From NCBI RefSeq assembly GCF_004684345.1, contig NZ_CP038469.1, forward strand, positions 930,001-994,000: a DNA stretch of 64,000 nt, given 5' to 3'. Below are positions 52,568 to 60,626 of this stretch, in pieces; position 1 is the stretch's first letter; every line of letters starts with the position of its first letter. The translations under genes and the position numbers were made by a program. Source of the stretch: Citrobacter tructae. GTDB lineage: Bacteria > Pseudomonadota > Gammaproteobacteria > Enterobacterales > Enterobacteriaceae. A model generated the notes under the pieces. That model made no database searches. It was not told where the DNA came from and saw only the letters and a program-made list of their open reading frames with translations.

Positions 52568-53477
52568 GGGCGGCCTCCTGCGGCGAAATTTGACGACTAC
52601 GTTTAACTGCGCGACTCACCCGGGCGGTATTGATGGCTGAACGTCGTTCGCTGCGGGCCAGCGCACGTTCAACCAGATGCTGAATGAGCGACAGGACGCT
52701 GGTGATCACCAGATACCACACTGCCCCCACCATCAGCAGTGGGATCACCTCCTGCGTGCGGTTGTAGATCATCTGGATGGTGTAAAACAGTTCCGGCATC
52801 GCCAGCACATAAACCATCGCAGTGCCTTTCGCCAGACTGATAATTTCATTGAACCCGGCAGGCAAAATGGTGCGCAACGCCTGCGGCAGGATAATGCGCA
52901 GCGTGCGTCGCCAGGCAGGTAAACCCAGCGCGGCCGCAGCCTCGTACTGACCGTGGTCAACCCCGAGAAATCCTCCGCGAATAATTTCAGCGGTATAGGC
53001 GCTTTGCACCAGCGTCAGGCCAACTACCGCAGTGGAAAACTGACCCAATACATTGATTGTCGCAAAGCTACCCCACTGAACGCTGGTGAACGGGATGCCA
53101 ATCGCCAGCGTGTCGTACAGATACGAGAAGTTATACAAAATGATCAGCACCACAATCAGCGGCAGCGAGCGAAACAGCCAGATGTATCCCCATGCCAGGC
53201 TATTCAACAACCAAGACGATGAAAGCCGGGCCAGCGCCAACAGACCGCCGAACACTACACTCAGCAGCGTGCCGATGAGAGTCAGCAGCAACGTTTGCCC
53301 AAGTCCGGACAAAATCACCGGATCGAAGAACCAGCGGGCAAACACGCCCCACTCCCAGCGCGGATTAAACGCCACCGACTGGATAATCACCGCCAGTACA
53401 AACAGCGCAACGATCGCACCTGCCGTACGCAGCGGATAGCGTGCCGGGACGACTTTGATAGTTTCCGTCGTTTTCAT
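52551..53477 (-). CDS. Polar amino-acid ABC importer permease (YxeN-like)
   Basis: This 308-residue HisM/GlnP-type permease has five to six transmembrane helices and the EAA loop YEAAAALGLPAWRRTLRIIL. An N-terminal extension of about 50 residues and a basic C-terminal tail (SRAVKRSRQISPQEAAHVPLA minus a few) lengthen it compared with the usual 220 residues. A single permease gene implies a homodimeric channel. It sits between the acetyltransferase and ATPase genes. Confidence 0.9.
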   Translation of the reverse strand: MKTTETIKVVPARYPLRTAGAIVALFVLAVIIQSVAFNPRWEWGVFARWFFDPVILSGLGQTLLLTLIGTLLSVVFGGLLALARLSSSWLLNSLAWGYIWLFRSLPLIVVLIILYNFSYLYDTLAIGIPFTSVQWGSFATINVLGQFSTAVVGLTLVQSAYTAEIIRGGFLGVDHGQYEAAAALGLPAWRRTLRIILPQALRTILPAGFNEIISLAKGTAMVYVLAMPELFYTIQMIYNRTQEVIPLLMVGAVWYLVITSVLSLIQHLVERALARSERRSAINTARVSRAVKRSRQISPQEAAHVPLA

Positions 53478-53486
53478 CTTTTCTCC

Positions 53487-53996
53487 TCAGGCAATTTTTG
53501 CCTGACCTGCGACAGTCAACAGTTTGGTAAAGCGCAGCCGTCCGTCGAACGGGGACTGGCTGTACTCTTCGGGATCCCGCGCAATATCAAACTGCGGGTC
53601 GTAGCCCTGACTTAAGTACAGCTTGACCGCCTCCGGCTGACGAAAACCGGTGGTCAGGTAGATACGGCTGTAGCCTGCCAGTAGCGCCCGCCGCTCCAGT
53701 TCCTGTACCACGCGTGCCGCCAGCCCCTGCTTACGCAGGGTGCTTTGGGTCCAGATACGTTTAATCTCAGCCGTGTTCTGGTCATAAGGTTTGTAGGCCC
53801 CAGTGGCGATAATCTTGCCGTCGCGCTCCAGCACCACAAAGATTCCCTGCGGCGCCAGATACCATTCCGTCAGCTCAATTTCAGCATCACGGGAAAAATA
53901 ATCACCGTAACGCGCGGAATATTCACCAAACAGTCCGTTAAGGATTGGCTGCAGCTCTGCCGCTTCAGGTGAGACCACGCGGAATTGATCGCTCAC
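53487..53996 (-). CDS. GNAT N-acetyltransferase (YxeL/YtmI-like)
   Basis: This 169-residue Gcn5-related acetyltransferase has an acetyl-CoA-binding motif A around RIWTQSTLRKQGLAARVVQE and the following LTTGFRQPEAVKLYLSQGYD. In the Bacillus succinocysteine pathway a GNAT enzyme acetylates the amino group before oxidation. Its placement between importer genes and alongside an M20 deacetylase supports that role here. A general detoxifying acetyltransferase remains possible. Confidence 0.87.
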   Translation of the reverse strand: MSDQFRVVSPEAAELQPILNGLFGEYSARYGDYFSRDAEIELTEWYLAPQGIFVVLERDGKIIATGAYKPYDQNTAEIKRIWTQSTLRKQGLAARVVQELERRALLAGYSRIYLTTGFRQPEAVKLYLSQGYDPQFDIARDPEEYSQSPFDGRLRFTKLLTVAGQAKIA

Positions 53997-54005
53997 GTTG
54001 CCCCC

Positions 54006-54938
54006 TTAGTCGCCTAAACCGGCCGGATTGATTTCAGATTGCGAAATGCGCTCTACGCCTTCGCCCCAGCGGTTCAGGACTTTGTCATAGTTGCCATTAC
54101 CAATCACGCCGTTGAGCGCAGTTTGTACCGGCTGCACCAGACCGCTGTCTTTTTTCAGCGTCACAGCGATATGCGCCGCTTTTGGCCAGCCGCCATCGAC
54201 GCTACCCACCAGTTGTGTTTTGCCGTTCAACGCCGCTTTCCAGGCACCGATGACATTAGGGCCAAAATACGCGTCGGCGCGACCTGACTGCAGCGCCAGC
54301 GTCTGGGCGGCATCATCTTTGGTATAGACTGGCGTAAATGCGGGCAATCCTTTCTTCAGGTTCTCTTCGTTCCACGCCAGCAGAATGGCTTCCTGGTTAG
54401 TCCCGGAACCGACAATAATGCGCAGCCCGGCGATATCTTTTGCCTGTTCAATTTTGGTCAGCTTACTGCCGGTTTTGACGTAAAAGCCGAGTGAATCCTT
54501 ACGATAAGTCGCGAAGTCGAACTTTTCTTTACGCGCTTTAGTGACGGTAATATTGCTGATCGCGGCATCATATTTGCCAGAAGCCACGCCAAGCGGCCAG
54601 TCCTCCCATGAGGTGGGCACCACGTTCAACTCAAGCCCCAGGCTGTCGGCTACCAGGCGGGCAATATCCGCCTCACTGCCGATCAGCGTTTTATTATCAT
54701 CGGCAAACACGGTCAGCGGCGGCTGGCTAAGTCCGGCAATCGCCACCGTGAACTTACCCGGTACGGCCAGGTGCAGGTTGGCGGGCAACTGTGCGATCGC
54801 CTGCGGGTTTTTCGCCGTGTTGATCGGCGTTTTATTGGCCTCGAGGCTCACGCCCGTGCCGTTGATGGTGACGTCATTTGCCCAGACGGTAGCGCTAAAA
54901 GCCAGTGACAGCGCCAGGAGTAATGATTTTTTCTGCAT
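54006..54938 (-). CDS. Amino-acid ABC importer substrate-binding protein (YxeM-like)
   Basis: This 310-residue solute-binding family 3 protein has a signal peptide MQKKSLLLALSLAFSATVWA. The family core includes LTVFADDNKTLIGSEADIAR, the ligand-closing segment KYDAAISNITVTKARKEKFD and LRIIVGSGTNQEAILLAW. It should bind the amino-acid-like compound used by this operon. There is no lipobox, so it is soluble in the periplasm. The next gene upstream is the NtaA-type monooxygenase. Confidence 0.9.
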   Translation of the reverse strand: MQKKSLLLALSLAFSATVWANDVTINGTGVSLEANKTPINTAKNPQAIAQLPANLHLAVPGKFTVAIAGLSQPPLTVFADDNKTLIGSEADIARLVADSLGLELNVVPTSWEDWPLGVASGKYDAAISNITVTKARKEKFDFATYRKDSLGFYVKTGSKLTKIEQAKDIAGLRIIVGSGTNQEAILLAWNEENLKKGLPAFTPVYTKDDAAQTLALQSGRADAYFGPNVIGAWKAALNGKTQLVGSVDGGWPKAAHIAVTLKKDSGLVQPVQTALNGVIGNGNYDKVLNRWGEGVERISQSEINPAGLGD

Positions 54939-54949
54939 AGCGTTCTCTC

Positions 54950-56263
54950 TTATTGTGTGAATTGATTTGCAGGTGTCGCTAAACCCAGGCTTGCGCGCAG
55001 GGTTGTGCCGGGGTATTCAAGACGGAACAAACCGCGCGCCTGAAGCAGCGGAATAACCTGTTCGACAAAACGCGCAAAGGTGTCCGGCGTTCCGCCCTGA
55101 ATGATAAATCCGTCTGCGGCTCTCTCGTCGAACCACTGCTGTAAGCCGTCGGCCACCTGCTCCGGCGTGCCGCTAAAACGCGGACGCGGGCTGGCAGCCT
55201 CCAGCGCCACCTGACGTAGCGTTAATCCCCGCTCACGCGCATTGCGCTTGATTTCATCGGTGGTGCTGCGAAAACTATTTTGTCCGAGGTCGCCAATATC
55301 CGGGAACGGCGCATCCAATGGATACTGGGCAAAATCATGATGTTCAAAATAGCGTCCAAGGTAGTTCAGCGCGTCGGTTATGGAGACCAGCGCGGCGGTA
55401 GTTTGATATTGCTGTTCAACGTCCTCTTCGCTGTCCCCCACAATGACGCTGACGCCCTGGAAAATATGCAGTTGATCGGGTTGTCGCCCGGCGATTTCGA
55501 GCTGACTTTTTACATCCTGATAAAACGCTTTGGCTTCTGCCAGCGACTCCTGATGGGTAAAAATAGCGTCAGCATGCCGCGCCGCTAATTTTTTGCCATC
55601 CTCAGATGCCCCAGCCTGAAATATAATTGGTCGTCCCTGCGGTGTACGGCCAATATTTAAGGGACCGGCGACCTGAAAATAATCGCCATGATGATTGAGC
55701 GTGTGCAGTTTCTGCGGGTTAAAGAATTCACCGCTCGCTTTATTACGGGTAAACGCATCGTCTTCCCAGGAATCCCACAGGCCTTTCACCACCTGCAAAT
55801 ATTCATCGGCAATGCGGTAGCGCTGAGCATGTTCCGGGTGCTGTGCCCGCGAATAATTTTTTGCCGAGCCTTCCAGCGGCGATGTCACCACGTTCCATCC
55901 GGCGCGCCCCTGGCTGAGATGATCCAAGCTGGCGAACTGCCGTGCGGTAGTAAACGGCTCGCTGTATGACGTCGAGACCGTGCCCACCAGTCCCAGATTT
56001 TTGGTTATACTCGCCAGTGCCGATAGTACCGTGAGCGGTTCAAAACGATTTAAAAAATGCGGAATGGATTTCTCATTGATATACAAACCATCGGCAACAA
56101 AAATAAAATCAAGCTTGCCTGCTTCGGCAATTAACACGGTATCTTTGACAAATTCAAAATTAATACTGGCGTCGGCAATCGCTGCCGGATGACGCCATGC
56201 AGACATATTTCCCGATGCACCATGCAGAATAGTACCGAGCCGTAGCTGCCGATTTTTAGCCAT
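54950..56263 (-). CDS. NtaA/SnaA/DszA-family flavin monooxygenase (YxeK/YtnJ-like)
   Basis: This 437-residue FMNH2-dependent LLM-class monooxygenase starts MAKNRQLRLGTILHGASGNM. Family hallmarks are NLGLVGTVSTSYSEPFTTAR, GRAGWNVVTSPLEGSAKNYS and the C-terminal GFIIQGGTPDTFARFVEQVI. Length and type match YxeK, which oxidatively cleaves N-acetyl-S-(2-succino)cysteine. It needs reduced flavin from a partner reductase, and no such gene is in the operon. Related enzymes desulfurise other organosulfur compounds, so the exact substrate is inferred. Confidence 0.88.
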   Translation of the reverse strand: MAKNRQLRLGTILHGASGNMSAWRHPAAIADASINFEFVKDTVLIAEAGKLDFIFVADGLYINEKSIPHFLNRFEPLTVLSALASITKNLGLVGTVSTSYSEPFTTARQFASLDHLSQGRAGWNVVTSPLEGSAKNYSRAQHPEHAQRYRIADEYLQVVKGLWDSWEDDAFTRNKASGEFFNPQKLHTLNHHGDYFQVAGPLNIGRTPQGRPIIFQAGASEDGKKLAARHADAIFTHQESLAEAKAFYQDVKSQLEIAGRQPDQLHIFQGVSVIVGDSEEDVEQQYQTTAALVSITDALNYLGRYFEHHDFAQYPLDAPFPDIGDLGQNSFRSTTDEIKRNARERGLTLRQVALEAASPRPRFSGTPEQVADGLQQWFDERAADGFIIQGGTPDTFARFVEQVIPLLQARGLFRLEYPGTTLRASLGLATPANQFTQ

Positions 56264-56288
56264 AATAACCCCTACCCAACAGGTAAAC

Positions 56289-57410
56289 TTAAATGTGTGC
56301 GAATGCCGTTTTTGCTAAATGTGCAAAGTAATGCGCGGCGGGTTCAATTAAACGTTCGTCCGGATTAAATCCCGGATGATGTAATCCATATTCACTGGCG
56401 CTGCCAATACTGACAAATGCGCCGGGCGTATTTTGCAAATAGACGGCAAAGTCTTCTCCGCCCATATGCAGGTCGGCATAGTGCGTGGTGTAACCGGACT
56501 TTTTTGCCACATCGGTGGCAATCTCTGCCCAGCGTGAGTCATTCACCAGCGCCGTGGGGCCTGCATGCCAGATAACGTCAATTTGTGCGCCAAAGGCGTG
56601 AGCAAATCCGGCGGCAATATCGCTGACCCGCTTTTTGACCTGCTGCTGAACGGATGTTCGATGCGTCCTGAGCGTCCCTTCCAGCTCGACGGTTTCTGGC
56701 AGCACGTTCCACGTGTTACCACCCTGAATGCGTGTGACGCTCAGCACTACCGAGTCCAGCGTGTTAACCTCCCGGCTGGCCACACCCTGCAACACCGTCA
56801 CCAACTGGCTGGCAAGCAGGATGGCATCTTTGCCTTCGTGCGGTCGCGCGGCATGTGCGCCTTTGCCGTGGATGCGCAGCACAAAGCGATCAACGTTGGC
56901 ATAGAATGCGCCGCCCCGCGTGGCAAACTCACCCACCGGTAAACCCGGCTCGTTGTGCATGCCGAAAATCGCCGCCACGTTTTGTAGCGCCCCGGCGCGG
57001 ATTAACGTTTTCGCGCCACCAAAGTTTTCTTCTGCGGGCTGAAACAAAATGCGTACCCGCCCCGGTAATTCCGTTTCCTGCTGTTTCAACAACAGCGCCG
57101 CGCCGAGCATAACGCTGGTGTGAACGTCGTGTCCGCAGGCGTGCATCACTCCCGGTATCACGGAGCGAAACACAACATCAGCATTCTCTTCTATCGGCAA
57201 GGCGTCGATATCTGCCCGCAGGGCGATGACATCGTCCCCCTGACCCATTTCTACGACCAGACCCGTTTTCAGGTCGAACGGCAAAATGTTGACGTCAGCA
57301 CCGCACAACCAGTCGCGGATACGCGCCGTGGTAGCCACTTCCTGCAGCGATAGTTCCGGATGCTGGTGCAGTTCACGGCGCCAGCCGATAAGCGTTGAGG
57401 CCAGTGACAT
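56289..57410 (-). CDS. M20-family N-acyl amino-acid deacetylase (YxeP/YtnL-like)
   Basis: This 373-residue M20D metallopeptidase/amidohydrolase has HACGHDVHTSVMLGAALLLK (metal ligands Cys/His), the acid pair QPAEENFGGAK, FGMHNEPGLPVGEF and HMGGEDFAVYLQ. Such enzymes remove N-acetyl groups from amino acids. In the succinocysteine route it would free cysteine from N-acetylcysteine. Its start touches the stop of the upstream LLM gene (57410), so the two are coupled. Confidence 0.9.
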   Translation of the reverse strand: MSLASTLIGWRRELHQHPELSLQEVATTARIRDWLCGADVNILPFDLKTGLVVEMGQGDDVIALRADIDALPIEENADVVFRSVIPGVMHACGHDVHTSVMLGAALLLKQQETELPGRVRILFQPAEENFGGAKTLIRAGALQNVAAIFGMHNEPGLPVGEFATRGGAFYANVDRFVLRIHGKGAHAARPHEGKDAILLASQLVTVLQGVASREVNTLDSVVLSVTRIQGGNTWNVLPETVELEGTLRTHRTSVQQQVKKRVSDIAAGFAHAFGAQIDVIWHAGPTALVNDSRWAEIATDVAKKSGYTTHYADLHMGGEDFAVYLQNTPGAFVSIGSASEYGLHHPGFNPDERLIEPAAHYFAHLAKTAFAHI

Positions 57411-58408
57411 TAGACCACCTCCACGACGCTATGGGCTTGCGCCAACAAACGTAACGATGTCAGACGCGCATGACCTTCCGCTACTGGGGTATCGATGATG
57501 AACTCATCAATGCCGTGTTCCGCGTGCAAGGTATGGAGTTTTGCCGCCACCTCCAGGGCAGTACCGTGCAACAGCGTCTGCGCACGACGGGCAATTTTTC
57601 GCGGCGCACTGCCCGCCTGTGCGGCGAATGCCAGCGCCTGCTCTTCGCTGGCGACCGTTACGCGTTGACCGTCCTCCAACTCAACGCCCCAGATTTGCAC
57701 GTTCTCCGCCAGCTGAGCGGCGATCTCTGCACTGTGCGCCACAATGACCTGCACGGCGACAATCGTTGGGCGCGAACTGTTGGCTTGCCAGTATGTCAGA
57801 ACATCGCGCAACAGAGCCGGGTCACCGTTCAGGTGCGCGGCAAAGATAAAGTTCCAGTCAGATTCTGCCGCCAGCTGTGCGCTTGCCACGCTGGCTCCCA
57901 GCACGAATCGTTGCGGCGGCGTAGGTGGGATCGGCGTTGGGAATACCGTTTTCCCGGTTTCTGTGCCGATTAATGCCAGCCAGCCGTTGAGCTGGGAAAG
58001 TTGCTCGGCAAAGCTACCCTTTTCATTTTGGTGAACACCCAGCTGAAGCGCCTGTGTTGACAGCGGTAAGCCACCGGGTGCTTTTCCAACGCCGAGATCA
58101 ACGCGGCCGGGAGCCAGTGAAGCCAGGAGATTAAAGTTTTCCGCTACTTTGTACGGGCTGTAATGTTGCAGCATAACGCCACCAGACCCAACGCGAATAC
58201 GTTGCGTTTGTCCGAGGATCCAGGCGATCACCAGTTCCGGAGATGGGCTGGCGAGCTGGGCCGTATTGTGATGTTCTGCTATCCAGAAACGGTGATATCC
58301 CCACGTTTCTGCCAGCTGTGCGAGGCGCAGCGTGCGGGCAAGCGCAATGGCGGCGGTTTCAGCTTCCCCTACGGGGCTTTTGTCGAGAATACTCAGGCGA
58401 TATGACAT
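57410..58408 (-). CDS. LLM-class flavin-dependent oxidoreductase, MsnO8 type (YtmO-like)
   Basis: This 332-residue luciferase-like protein has MSYRLSILDKSPVGEAETAA at the start, FWIAEHHNTAQLASPSPELV and GRVDLGVGKAPGG, the MsnO8/YtmO branch pattern. It is the first gene of the operon. B. subtilis has a similar LLM gene (ytmO) in its ytmI operon, besides the NtaA-type enzyme. Its reaction is unknown. The gap upstream (58409-58886) should contain the operon promoter. Confidence 0.87.
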   Translation of the reverse strand: MSYRLSILDKSPVGEAETAAIALARTLRLAQLAETWGYHRFWIAEHHNTAQLASPSPELVIAWILGQTQRIRVGSGGVMLQHYSPYKVAENFNLLASLAPGRVDLGVGKAPGGLPLSTQALQLGVHQNEKGSFAEQLSQLNGWLALIGTETGKTVFPTPIPPTPPQRFVLGASVASAQLAAESDWNFIFAAHLNGDPALLRDVLTYWQANSSRPTIVAVQVIVAHSAEIAAQLAENVQIWGVELEDGQRVTVASEEQALAFAAQAGSAPRKIARRAQTLLHGTALEVAAKLHTLHAEHGIDEFIIDTPVAEGHARLTSLRLLAQAHSVVEVV

Positions 58409-58886
58409 GTTACAGGCCCATATTTATTAACATGTCATTATTATTAAGTTATCAAATAACCATACAGAAGCATTTAATTCACATTTGCTCAGCTAAAAAA
58501 CAGCTAACCGACCCTGATTCTCGTGTGGCTAAGATCACACAATGACCGTCACACCAATCAGAAAAAATGTCTTGTATTCATTCCCTACAAAATATAATAG
58601 GCTTTCTGTTTATGCCAAAAAACCAGCAATATCATTTTTGGTTAGTTTTATTTTTGCGCACGCCATTTAAGATTAATTTAATTTAAGTCAGTTGAAATGA
58701 CTACTCAGGTTATGCGTTTGTATTTATTGTTTCATATTTATGACCATTCACTAACGACACACAGTAAAAATTTTATTTTAAATACTTTCGCCGAACTGAT
58801 GATTAGTAGAGAATGCAGCGTTTCTTATTAAAATGGTTTAAAACAGCTTTTTAATATTCCCTGGTGTTATTCCGGGGATTTTTTGT
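58409..58886. promoter_or_regulatory. Divergent control region of the sulfur operon and the Aer-like receptor
   Basis: This 478-base AT-rich gap has no plausible gene. The left side should hold the promoter of the minus-strand operon. On the right, GCCGAACT at about 58791 resembles a sigma-28 -10 element, but the expected -35 TAAAGTTT at 11 bases is poor. GGGGA before the ATG at 58887 is a usable ribosome-binding site. Confidence 0.4.
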
Positions 58887-60458
58887 ATGACTTATACATA
58901 CCATCATGGGGCCTTTATGAAAAGTAACATGCCCGTTACACAAATTGAGCACACACTTAACGCTAAAGCGACGTTGCTGTCGACGACGGATAAAGAAAGC
59001 CATATAACCTATGCAAACTCCGCTTTTATCGACGCCAGCGGTTTTAATGAATCTCAGCTTATGGGCGAAGCGCATAATATTATTCGCCACCCTGATATGC
59101 CCTCTGCCGCCTTCGCCGACATGTGGCATACCCTACAACAGGGTGACAGTTGGACGGGGATGGTGAAAAACCGCCGACAAAATGGTGACCATTACTGGGT
59201 TCGCGCCAACGTCACGCCCGTCTGGCACCATGAGAAATTAACCGGCTATATCTCGGTGCGCACCGTGCCATCGCGGGAAGAAATAGCCCAGAGTGAGCAA
59301 CTGTACGAAAAAATAAATAGCCAGCAATTTAAAGGGTTCCGACTGTTTAAAGGCATCGTTATTCGCCGTGGCGCAATGGCATGGGCCTCAATGTTTACAT
59401 GGTTGAGCGTTAGTCAGCGCGTCAATTATGCTTTGGGAGTAGTGGCCCTGCTCTCCGTGTTATTAATATTCGCGCCGGTAAATTCATTTATTCAGGCAGG
59501 TGGTTTACTGGTATTGTTTTTATTATTGGCTATTTACCTTAAGTGCCAAATTTGTCAGCCAGTTAATACGCTGCTCAATCAAATGAAAAAAGTAGTCTCC
59601 GGGCGTAAACCCGAAAACTGTCATTTAAATCGCGTGGATGAAATCGGAATGCTGATGCGACTGGTTAATCAATCCGGACTGAATCTAAATTCTCTGGTGG
59701 ATGATGTCAGTACACAAATCGCAGGGATCCGCGCGATCAGCCAACGGGTATCAAAAGAAGGCGTTGCGCTGCATACGCGTTCTGAAGAAACCTCCGCCGA
59801 TTTGCAACAAACGGCTGCGGCCATTGAGGAAATCGGCAGTGCGGTGCTGCAAACCGCAGATACAGCCGCACAGACGATGTCGATGGCCGATAAGACCAGC
59901 GTCAATGCGACAGAAGGCGGCGATATCATGAAACAGACTATCGCCATGATGCAGGCTATCTCGCGGGATAACAGCCAGATCGTCGACATCATCGGCGTTA
60001 TCGACAGTATCGCCTTTCAGACCAATATTCTGGCGCTGAATGCTGCCGTCGAAGCGGCGCGCGCAGGTGAGTCCGGGCGCGGTTTTGCCGTCGTAGCGGC
60101 AGAAGTGCGAAATCTGGCTCAGCACTCTGCATCGGCTGCCAAAGAGATCAAGCAGCTTATCGAAAAGAACGTCGCGAACGTTAATTCCGGCGTGAAAATG
60201 GTAGAGCAGACGGAAACACATCTCACGGGCATGATTGGTGATGTGTTACAGATGTCAATGATGATCAAAGACATAAGCCTCGCCACGCGGGAACAAACCC
60301 AGGCACTGGACCTGATCAATGACTCGATTTCGCGTGTAGGCACCATGACCCACAATAACGCCGAGATGGTGGAACGCGTCACTGACGCTACCGCCGATTT
60401 AACCCAGCGTTCCTCGCGACTGCAGCAGGCCGTTCAGGTCTTTGGCGTTTCGGCATAA
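58887..60458 (+). CDS. Aer-like methyl-accepting chemotaxis protein with PAS domain
   Basis: This 523-residue receptor has no periplasmic domain. An N-terminal PAS domain (about 25-125) includes ITYANSAFIDASGFNESQLM, HNIIRHPDMPSAAFADMWHT and NGDHYWVRANVTPVWH, as in the FAD-binding Aer sensor. A double hydrophobic hairpin at about 180-215 anchors it. A HAMP-like region and the signalling hairpin IDSIAFQTNILALNAAVEAA follow. It probably senses redox or energy state. There is no CheR-binding pentapeptide. The internal ATG at 58917 is an alternative start. Confidence 0.9.
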   Translation: MTYTYHHGAFMKSNMPVTQIEHTLNAKATLLSTTDKESHITYANSAFIDASGFNESQLMGEAHNIIRHPDMPSAAFADMWHTLQQGDSWTGMVKNRRQNGDHYWVRANVTPVWHHEKLTGYISVRTVPSREEIAQSEQLYEKINSQQFKGFRLFKGIVIRRGAMAWASMFTWLSVSQRVNYALGVVALLSVLLIFAPVNSFIQAGGLLVLFLLLAIYLKCQICQPVNTLLNQMKKVVSGRKPENCHLNRVDEIGMLMRLVNQSGLNLNSLVDDVSTQIAGIRAISQRVSKEGVALHTRSEETSADLQQTAAAIEEIGSAVLQTADTAAQTMSMADKTSVNATEGGDIMKQTIAMMQAISRDNSQIVDIIGVIDSIAFQTNILALNAAVEAARAGESGRGFAVVAAEVRNLAQHSASAAKEIKQLIEKNVANVNSGVKMVEQTETHLTGMIGDVLQMSMMIKDISLATREQTQALDLINDSISRVGTMTHNNAEMVERVTDATADLTQRSSRLQQAVQVFGVSA

Positions 60459-60532
60459 TACAAATCACCTCTTCTTGCTGGCCAGACTTTGCGTCACTGA
60501 TTAATTGAATGTAGGATGCTCGGCCGGCGGTT

Positions 60533-60585
60533 TTACCCTGTAACACAATGAAGGGTAACGCTGTTTTCGCCGCAGCAGGTGCGGC
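60533..60585 (+). promoter_or_regulatory. Two hairpins in the ansP 5' region
   Basis: TTACCCT (60533-60539) pairs with AGGGTAA (60552-60558), and GCCGCA (60569-60574) pairs with TGCGGC (60580-60585), flanked by TTTT and AAAAA that can extend the second stem. They lie 42-94 bases before the ansP start. The first could end the upstream receptor transcript. The second could shape the ansP leader. Confidence 0.4.
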
Positions 60586-60626
60586 AAAAAGGATTTTGTA
60601 TTTTTGTCAGGTCAACAGGAAACGTA

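Noticed and set aside
58767..58798. Sigma-28 promoter for the Aer-like receptor
   Set aside because: GCCGAACT fits a -10 element, but the region 11 bases upstream matches the -35 consensus poorly, so no firm call is made.
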